64,000 nucleotides of DNA, from assembly GCF_037975245.1 (NCBI RefSeq), contig NC_092578.1:10770321-10834320 (forward strand), written 5' to 3'. The number at the start of each line of letters is the position of its first letter. The first letter of the stretch is position 1. Positions 1 to 9,287 of this stretch are shown in pieces. The notes under the pieces are model-generated. The model did no database searches. It saw only the letters and a program-made list of their open reading frames with translations, and was not told the origin of the DNA. The position numbers and the translations under genes were made by a program. The DNA is from Apostichopus japonicus. Taxonomy: Eukaryota; Echinodermata; Holothuroidea; Aspidochirotida; Stichopodidae.

Positions 1-545
1 GTTTTAAGTACATGAACAAAGTTATTAGGGCCCATTTCTTTACGTTTTGTTTACCCAATTGTCTTAACAAATTTTTGTGAAAATTATTATAAATTTCTAC
101 CTTTTATCGCACTGCCTATCATAAAAGATAACAACAGACCACTAAAGCTACAGAGCTAGTCTGGTTTGCATGCATGGGACACTATAAAATGCAATTATTG
201 GACTATAGCATATTGCCTAGCCTACTTCTAGGCTATTTAATTTTGGTTGGTAAGAACAGATATTGAAGGCCTGATAGTACTTTTTTAGGTGTGGCATATT
301 CTCTACATGCCAAACCTCACTGCAGAAGAAAAATCCTTAAGATATCTGTAGACCCAAATAGTGGCCATGCAATATGTACAATAATGGGATTCCATTTCAA
401 TCACCGATATAGAGTTGTAATTCAATTTTAAGGCACTTCAGCCCAGATATTTGTGTGTCTTTGTTTGTTTTTCTGTTTTTTTTGGGGGGGGGGGCAAAAA
501 AAACATGATATCTCCATGATCATGAATTTTCTCATCTCTTTGAAG
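1..545. other. Non-coding flank, no gene seen
   Basis: AT-rich sequence with no convincing reading frame. It holds a G homopolymer at 484-494. The last bases (ctctttgaag) form a plausible splice acceptor for the integrase-like remnant that follows. Confidence 0.5.
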
Positions 546-715
546 GTATTCATCTTTGCATAGATAAACCAGACAACAGACTGTGTCTAGATTCTATTGG
601 AAAACTATCAACGTTGATGTAACAAGTTATGTTCAACAGGGTGTCAAAGCGTCATTGTCCTGTAGACCTACGAACAAGTCTCCATAGCATTCCTGTAACT
701 GGATTATGGAAACAG

Positions 716-1384
716 GTAAATTCTCAATCTGTTTTAATTGCACAGGATGTCCGCAGTATGCAGTGAAGGTTAAGTATAGTTAGTGTCACTCTTTCAAGAC
801 AAATTTAACATTTACAAGTTTAAAGGTAGTTTGTATTGGCCCTAAATTTTGGCCACTTTAATTGCTAGAAGTTTTCAAAAAGTACTTTCCTGGGGGTACT
901 AAACCTTTAAATTGTGCTCAGACATTCTAAATGATGACATGAGATGATTGAATGTCCCAGTGAGGTAAATTTCCTCCAGGGAAATAAACATACTTAAAGA
1001 ATTTTGTCCATCTAGTGAAAATTTGGCATATTTAGGGCCTATACAGCATACCTTTAAGCCACACTCTAGCCTAACTGCAGAGCAACCATCAATATAGGCA
1101 TATGATTGTAAGTTGCAAAAAGTGGACGTTCCACTTTTCTGGTTTAGTGGTTTAAGCGATTGTAAATATAAGGTACAGTATGAATTAAGTTACATTTCAT
1201 GTATGCAAGGTAAAAATAATTGGCCTAAATCCACCAACACCCTGTTTCGATCAGATATCCCACTGTATTTATCTAGATCTGTGTACAGAATGAAGCAATG
1301 GAATAGAACAACAGTCAAGGCAAAGCCTGCAACTTGTAAATGTTTTTGAAATTAGCACCTAAATGCTGTCATCTTTCTTCACAG
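716..1384 (+). other. Putative intron 1 of the integrase-like remnant
   Basis: Bounded by gtaaat and tcttcacag, between integrase blocks that join in phase 0 at a conserved point (W-K-Q / V-G-V-D). The interior shows no coding pattern. Confidence 0.5.
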
Positions 1385-1542
1385 GTTGGTGTAGATCTTA
1401 TTGGTCCTCTACCAGTGACAGCTGCTAAGCGACTGTACATAATAACACTGTCTGACTTCTAATCAAAGTGGCCTGAGACTAAGGCAGTGCCTGACAAGAC
1501 TGCAGCATCAACTTCTTATTGCATTACTGATGTGATGATGAG

Positions 1543-2861
1543 GTAGGAAGTCTTAAAAAGTGAATAATTTTCTGTAGTTAGTTCCAATATGAATGGCATC
1601 ATATCTGTTATTTTTACCATGCAAATAACTTGTAGTGCATGGCAGAATGCTGTGTTTGAGTATAAATTATTTCCAAATAGGTATTAAGCATACAGAAAGG
1701 TCACGAAGGTAGGTGAGAACCGAGAAAGTGAACTGTAAATCTTTGCAGGTTAAGTCCCCATTAACAAGTTTATATGCACATAGTTTTTGTTTCTATTTAC
1801 TTGCAAAGGTTCCACCTCTGGTTCTTAAGTAGCATATAGCCTGAAAATTGTCGTCAATTGATTTACATCCCCAAAAAGTGATTTTGGCTGGACATGTTTC
1901 ACTGCAGCAGACACAGTTTATTTGTTCAAACAAATGATGAGTAAATAATTAAGACCACATTCCACAGCTAGACACCACCTATTGTGTGTTGTTTTTCAAA
2001 AAGGTGTTGGACAGTTTGATATTGTAACCACAGGGAACTTTTCTGCTTAGAAAGTGTGAACTTATTACTACTTGGCTGTTTTGACAGGAATTTCGACAAG
2101 ATAAGAGAGATAATGTATCAACTGAGTTTTGGTACCATTTCTCTGTTATTTCCGTTGTGGAAAATCGCTAAATGTGTTTGTGTGTTTGGTGGGGGGATAT
2201 TTCCTGAAACCTGGGAGAGGGACCCCTTTTTCTTTGGCAAAATAAGGCAATGTTTAGGTCTCTTGATGCAAAATAATGTATAATAGTACATTTTACTATA
2301 TTAATGGTAAGCTACCATTATTTGTTTTTGCATTTGGGTCATAGAGAGGGTGTTTTGAACCCCCATGGATCCTGATTCAGGACAATTCATGTTTGATCGG
2401 CATTAAACAGTCATACCATGCACACATACATCAATAGAGCACCAAAAGGCATCAAACTTCTGTTGTATCCTAGCTTATTCTAATTTGATAAATTTCTGAT
2501 ATTAAATTTAATTAATATGTCACAAATGTTGTATTGGCTCATGTGGTTAAAAATTTTCAGGTTTGGTAGTGAACTGTACAATATAGCGCCAACATTATGA
2601 CATGCAATCTCCAATTAAAAAAAAGAGTCAGTAATCCCATAAACATGTAGGTGTCACAATAAAAGATCATCCAATTTAACTGAATGCCTAAGCATAGTTC
2701 AGTTGTAAACTATACAGTCTACACTTAACCAACATGGTGAATGTTAATTGTCTTTGTAGTGGAGCTTACACATAACCTTTCAAGATGATAATTGATTTTA
2801 TATGACTTACAGTGTGGCATTCACTACTCATAATATTGCTTTCAACTTTTATTTTGCACAG
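1543..2861 (+). other. Putative intron 2 of the integrase-like remnant
   Basis: Bounded by gtagga and a pyrimidine-rich ttttattttgcacag. The split Arg codon (AG/A) is restored across it, giving MM-R-FGC. No gene is seen inside; short open frames there look random. Confidence 0.45.
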
Positions 2862-2932
2862 ATTTGGTTGTACTGATATCTCATCCCTGACCACCAATGG
2901 AGGGAGTATGTATGAAGTTAACAGAAGACATG

Positions 2933-5183
2933 TCTAGACAATTTTCTTAGCAGTTAACTTGTTACCGACAATACTCTTGTCTTTCACTCTAACATATCAT
3001 GGGAGAAAATTTCGTCCGCTGCTATACGTTTAAGCAAAGACAGGCCATTGACTTTTTACTGCCAGTCGTTCGGTGGAAATCCATATATTTGCAGTTCAAG
3101 TTGAAGGGATGTGACGCTCGAAATTCTTTATCACCTCAATACTTCATTAAAAACAAATAAGAAGGCGTGTTTCTTGGTTCTGGAAATTGTGTTCAAGATA
3201 AGTTCTCATAGTAAAACATATAACTGACCATATTCTTCTTCCTGTTGTAACTTTTGCTGTTATGGATTTCTGTGTACTGTTCAAGGGGGGAATTCGAATA
3301 GGGAAACTTCTGCATGGTTTTATTAAGGTCTTTACCAAACTCTAAAGAGGATGTTCTTCATGTGGATTATGAGAGTTTCAAGTACATATTGTTTAAAGAA
3401 GAGTGACAGTAGTATATCATTCTAATCAAGCAATACCTCCCTGCTTGGAGGATGCTCTAGAAAGCATGGATTATCTTTAGTTGCATCAGAGCTACAAAGG
3501 GAGAGTCATCATTCCAGTTAAATTTCCCCATGCAGGGGGTAGGAAGTGAGGGTGGGCACACAACATCAGAGGGACATTTTCTCATTCCACAACCACCACT
3601 CGATATGCTATAAACCGATACACACCGGCCATATCACTTAAATATATATGATGTGTTAGTATGTTATCAATACTATTTATTGAGATTGTTAATTGTTAAA
3701 CGTGCTATAAAAAAGATGTGGGATGCCATTTTAAAAATAGCATGTACAGACAGTGCCCCCCCCCCCCACCCGGCTCCTACCTCCCTGATCCCATGTATAA
3801 TCATTTTTCACTCTTTGCCCAGTCTGATATAGACTCAGAATATTGTGTTTGTGCATGACTATCATCCAATTTCATGTTTTGATTTTTACTATAACTTTCT
3901 TTGAACAAACTTTTCTCTACAAGAATGACATATTTAAAGTGTGAGAAACATGATGAGACAAAAAATCTAGCATATTGCATCCTACTCTGTCCTATTTGCT
4001 TTATTCTTTTCCTTGTTTGGCTTTGTTTTGTTTCCTGTATGTTTGCAACTCTTTTGAAGAGGATATCGTTCTAATATATCTTCTAATTTGAACCACTTTT
4101 GTCCAATAAGAAACATTCATAATAAGAATCAACGAACCTTTATCACTGGAATTGCCTAGAATGCCATTTGTCTATACAAATGAATATTTGCTACGGGGCT
4201 TAGGGGGCAGGGGAATGGCCCTCCACCTTGTTGAGAGGGAGAAAACCTTGACTCGACGATTGAGTGACAAAAATAAGGAAGGGTAAAAAAGTAAACAATA
4301 AAGTAGTAATGAAAGTCAATAAATAGGTGTCAAGCCCATACGGAGAGGGTTGGGGCAGTATTGAAATTTTCAGGGTCAGAGAAATCTTCCAGCTACTTCC
4401 TGGTTGTTATTAGCAAACAAAACTATTTTGGAAATCATCACAGATAGGTCACAGACTTAAGAAGACCCCTCCCCAGGACACACATTCGATAACTTACCAT
4501 CCCAGCTCCACCCCCGTATCCTTGCACTCAAAATTATGTGTATGGGCCTGGGTTTTGTATACAGCGTTGTCGATTTCGTTTAGGATGTAACTTGAAAACA
4601 CCATCGGTTCCCGTCCTATAATGAGCTTTACGCACGGATGAAATTTCATATTGGCTAGGCAACTCTCGTAGACCCATGAAGTACAGTTACCATACTTGCC
4701 AAATCTTACCCACTGTATGTTAGGGAAATACGGCAACAATGAAGTTTGGACTCCTTAAGTTCGTAATATTTTACCTCTGCAATTATCATTTTTTGTTGTA
4801 GCTGTTGCATTCCCTATCCCGTACCCGCCCTCCGTTGGGGGGGGGGGGGAGTTAGGTTTATACTATCTCTCCCTCTGTAAAGATGACTATGAACGAAATG
4901 TAGTTGCAATACAACATGCAACATAAACGGAGGATGAAATAGCAGCAATCACAACAAAAACATGATTAACATCTTCTACAGATGGAAAACTTGTTTCTTT
5001 TTCTTTTCTTTTTTTCCCGTTCTATTTTTTGTTTTGCAGCAACGCACAACGTCTCATTTATTTGCTGTAACATTTAACTCTGATGTATGCATCTGCTCTA
5101 ATTATTGATATAATGAACTCAATTGCCTTTTGAATGTCGAAATGCTTAAATTTTATGCGGGACAAAATATGCTATGAAGTATT
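2933..5183. other. Intergenic, no gene supported
   Basis: No extended reading frame or recognisable domain on either strand. It contains a C run at 3756-3767 and a G run at 4837-4849. The short open frames around 3147-3338 and 4494-4739 have no recognisable motif and are treated as chance. Confidence 0.4.
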
Positions 5184-5345
5184 TGCGGACATTCTGTACC
5201 AGGACATTTCGTCCGGCGGGACTATATTTGCTGTGAGGTGGGGACACAATTTTCAGCAGATAATGTCCGACCGGACTAAATATGCTGGTACAGATTGTCC
5301 CCGCGGACACTTTGTACAGGGGGACACTCTGTACTGTCACACCGG
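5184..5345. repeat. Degenerate GGAC/GTCC inverted and direct repeats
   Basis: A gcggacattctgtaccag segment near 5185 pairs with ctggtacagattgtccccgc near 5284. Within and after it the motifs GTCCGGCGGGACTATATTTGCTG and GTCCGACCGGACTAAATATGCTG repeat directly, and GGACACTTTGTAC and GGACACTCTGTAC repeat at the right end. The whole tract could fold on itself. It is probably a piece of a mobile or minisatellite repeat; no function is visible. Confidence 0.45.
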
Positions 5346-5576
5346 CGGACGCAAACTTTCTCTGAATAAGTGAGTTGACATTGTCAGGAAAATCAAAAAC
5401 ATATCCTGTTGAATTGGGTGATGACGTCACTAACGGTTCACTCTTGACTGTTGCAAGCTGCATTATTTTAAGTATTTGTCAAATTTAAAACCTTCATACT
5501 TTACCATACTACAAAATGCTATATAGAAGTGATTATTGACCTTAAGATGTAGGAAATCGCCGACATTTTCGTTAAG

Positions 5577-7070
5577 CAAAACAACTTCAGCCGTCGCTGT
5601 ATATGATCCCTTCAATCATATTGCTCCAAATTCGACAGGTTGGATAGGGTCAGTCATATATGGTGTTCAGATGTTCTCATCTCCGCTGGGAACACTTCTG
5701 GAATCCTGTTTCTCATACCGTCCAGCTCTTATCCTCGTCATCATCGTAGCGTCTGCTGCAATATTCGTCTCGTCATTTGCGCAATCGGTCCAACAACTAT
5801 TTGTAACCTTGGGCGCCATTTATGGTCTCGCCCTAGGGACAACTTGGTTCATCATGCTGTGCGTTATAGTTCAATACTATCCTGCCAAGAATACAGTTCG
5901 TGCTCTATCCTTTGCCACGTTGGGAGGAACAATTGGTGAGCAAAATTTACTGATATTTAGGACATTCCATCCATGTACACATTTTCCAAATGATGCAAAT
6001 CATCAATATCTTTAATGTGTGAAATGGTGTGAATGGCCGTTTACTATGCTTTCTCCATTGTTTCACAATATTATTGATTGTCGTATGATAAAAGTTCGAT
6101 GCAAAATGTGTCTAGGAGACGAAAGTGACAGAATAGAAGAAACGTTATAGCTTAATTAATGGTAATGTTATGAAACGTATCCTGAACATTAAGTACGTAT
6201 TCGCGTGGTATCTGTACACAAGAAGTGGATCAAACATTGGGAATTGGTCTTATGGTGGACGCTTTAAGGTAAGCGCAAAAAAAGATCTCACTTCCTCGAA
6301 ATGTTAAAAGTGTTAAGAAAACAGTTATCAAACTATCAGAACATAATATGACAAAAGAAAATGTATATGGCTTGCATCATGATTGTTACTTGTAAATATT
6401 TCAGTGGTACAGAAAACAACAACCAGACTTACTTAAAGAAACACATCAAAATATTAAAAATAGTTTATTACAACCATTGTTATTCTTTTCTTTTCAAAAA
6501 TAGAAAGGAAGCACTGCAGTAATTGCAAGTGTTTCTAGTAAATTGATTGATTGATTGAATGATTTCATTGTACGATTTTTGTTTTTGCTGTTTCTCTTCC
6601 CGACCACCTCAGCTATACTTGTCGGAAGTGAACCAATAAATATGAGCGTAGAGGCCTTTGGGTGGAGAAGAACCCTGCAATTCATCGGTGCTTTCACACT
6701 TATTCTGTCGTTACCACCAGCTGTTTTGATGTTCTCTCCAAAAGACAAAGTTTATGAATCATCACGAAGGGACTTTGAAGATAACAAAGAGGCAATATCA
6801 GGAAGCACATCGGATATTCGAATACACCAACAGAAGGTTTGCACCTCAAGAGAAACTCATCTGCATCAAAATGACTGCGACAGGCGGGAAGATGAAAAGT
6901 CGAAAGTGGACAGAGGAGATGTTGTGACCACAACCAAGACAACGGCAACGCGTATAGAGAGATGGAAGAAGGTTATTTGTGTCGATGCGTGTCTCTTTAG
7001 TATCTTTACCGTAACGTGTGCTATGTTATGGGCTGTCTTCTTCATAAACATAGTAAGTTCGAAAGAAGGC

Positions 7071-7129
<59 letters not shown>

Positions 7130-7165
7130 CATACATATATATATATATACATATACATACATATA

Positions 7166-7250
<85 letters not shown>

Positions 7251-9204
7251 GCGCGTATCCAGGGGGGCGTTGGGGGCGCGCGCCCCCCGGGTAAGAAAAA
7301 GAGGAGAGAAAAAAGAGAAGAAAAAAGGGAAAAGGAGGGGGAGGGGAGAAAAGGAGGAGAGGAAGGAAGGGAAAAGAAAAAGAAGAAAGAGAGAAAAAGG
7401 AGAAAGGGAGGGAGTAGAACATAAACGCCAAGACACCGGGTAGAGAAAGAGGAACAGTGACATCATTACAGCGCTGATCCATATTATATACACAGGGTAG
7501 CCAGTGACGTAGCGAGGACAAGTTACGGAGGGGACGCGCACCTCACCCTACCCCTTACACCGACAACTCCATTTTTGACGTTTCCATTTTCCCTTTCTCA
7601 CTAATGTATCTATATGTATACTATATATAGTCTATCATAACCAACTGTGGCTGGTCTTGAACTCGACCGAGTCGTCGGGGAACATGACGCATTTCGGGAA
7701 GGGGGCGACCGCCCCCCCCCCCCGAGCAAATTTTCTTTATTATATCGCTAGTAATTTCAAAATAGAAAATGCTTAGTTGCAACTTACAAGGCCTGGGAAG
7801 TGTCATTTCCAGCGATCTGGGAGACATTTTCGGGCAAAATTTTCTTGTACGCTTCGCGCCAACCCATGGTGGCGCTACGCTTAGTTGCCTACAGGCTTCG
7901 CCCCTCCCTTGGCAAATTACTAGCTACACGCCAATTCAAATTGGTAAAGCAAAGAGCAGATATAACATCATATCAGCATCAAAGCTGTCTATGTGTGTAG
8001 TCAAAGACGTAGGAGCCCAATTTGATTTGGGGGCTGTAACGACTTGCCCGAAAAATATAACCAAAATTTTTCGCGCGCCTCGCGCGCGCTCAACATGTTA
8101 AGGTCAATATCATATAAGTAAGCATCTGTTATTACATCGCATGCCATCGTGTACCATACGGTTGGTGAAAATTGCACAGTATACCGCCGGATGGAACAAC
8201 GAAATGTCTTATGTAGATGGAGAAAAAGCATGGAGGTACAATTATGTCAAAACTTTTTTTTACATTAGTAATGGCGAATTAGTCAGCCAAGCTTAGAACT
8301 TTATTTTAATTACCAAGGAGATCATTTTTAAACTATTCATTTCCTACATCGTTGCAATTTATTGCTACATCGTTGCAATTTATTTTTCTTCAGTAGGTGC
8401 CCGAAAAATTCTCAGCATACTGCCCAAATTTTCAGGGCGAAAAAATTGGTTGGGGGGGGGGGGGGCTGCACGCCCGCCTCCTACGCCTATATGTGTAGTG
8501 TTCGGTTTCGAAATATCTGATACCTGATATCGGAAATATCTGGTATTTTTCATTTCCTTCAACGAAGTTTTATAATAGCTGTTATAAGTAAATAATATTA
8601 ATATTAATTTATTAATATTTTTACACCAATAAATTAACTATGTCTGAATTTTCGAAAAATTCCTGACCAACATTCTTCATCATACTTCGCTCCACTCGTA
8701 CAATTTTGACCTGTCTGTTTAGGGGTTGAAGGAGGTTTTTCTATATTGGTTGTCCATAGATTAAATTTTGTGCAACATTATGGGTATGTTTTGAAGTGAT
8801 TTTATTCACGAGAAATGTGAATTTTCAAATTCTGAACAAATAATGGGCTTAAAACCTTGAAAAATGGGGCTTTCGGGTATTGTGGGCCGCGACGTAGAAT
8901 CACCTACAAAAGCAATGATCCACAGGATATGCGATGAGGTCGAACATGATGTGTGACTGGTGACAATAAAAAAAAGTTCAAAAAGTTTTTGGATGGAAAA
9001 AATAAACTATTGGGAAATACTTGGTTCTCATGCAAAAGTGTATATCTATAGTTGTTCATTTTCAAGCCCGAGAGGTGCCATTTCCGGTGATCTGGGGGGG
9101 TATCAAAACCAGAAATTTTCTTGTACGCTCCGCGCCAACCGATGGTGGCGCTCCGCTTAGATAGTAATTCGCGCCCCCCGGCTAAGAAAATCCTGGATAC
9201 GCCC

Positions 9205-9287
<83 letters not shown>

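Larger units (their letters stand above)
546..2932 (+). pseudogene. Decayed intron-containing integrase-like gene (GIN1/KRBA2-like)
   Basis: Three blocks read as consecutive pieces of a retroviral-type integrase. Block A (546-715) contains a zinc-binding H2C2-like part, with HLCIDK, then RFYWKTINVDV after a frameshift, then KRHCP and LHSIPVTGLWKQ after a second one. It ends at a gtaaat donor. Block B (1385-1542) follows an acceptor (tcttcacag) in phase 0 and reads VGVDLIGPLPVTAAKRLYII, then SKWPE and LPDK-like VPDKTAAS. It has an in-frame TAA at 1460-1462 and ends at a gtagga donor in phase 2. Block C (2862-about 2932) follows ttgcacag, restores the codon for RFGCTDI, then IPDHQWREYV and, after a shift, YEVNRR, matching the second catalytic-Asp region. 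The order, the splice sites and the matching phases argue for an intron-bearing host-type copy rather than a raw retroelement. Frameshifts and the stop mean it is broken. The family assignment rests on motif recognition only. The segment after block C, which should hold the catalytic Glu, is not recognisable. Confidence 0.7.
7248..9207. mobile_element. Possible 1.96 kb TIR element inside a (TA)n tract
   Basis: The left end CAGGCGCGTATCCAGG (7248-7263) and the right end CCTGGATACGCCCCTG (9192-9207) are inverted copies with one mismatch in 16. Each abuts a (TA)n tract directly, as expected if one element inserted into a single TA microsatellite, where any 8-bp TA duplication would be invisible. 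CAGGG-type termini recall non-autonomous hAT elements. No transposase frame is seen. Internally there are other repeat pieces, so this may instead be two separate copies beside two TA tracts. Confidence 0.45.

Noticed and set aside
5146-5463. 105-codon minus-strand frame and its plus-strand partner
   Set aside because: Lies over the GGAC/GTCC repeat tract; no domain or splice context.
6555-7541. Long frames rich in IYIYIY and in K/R/E on both strands
   Set aside because: They come from (TA)n and (GGA)n simple sequence. Only 6613-7052 is the real transporter exon; reading past the donor at 7053 is spurious.
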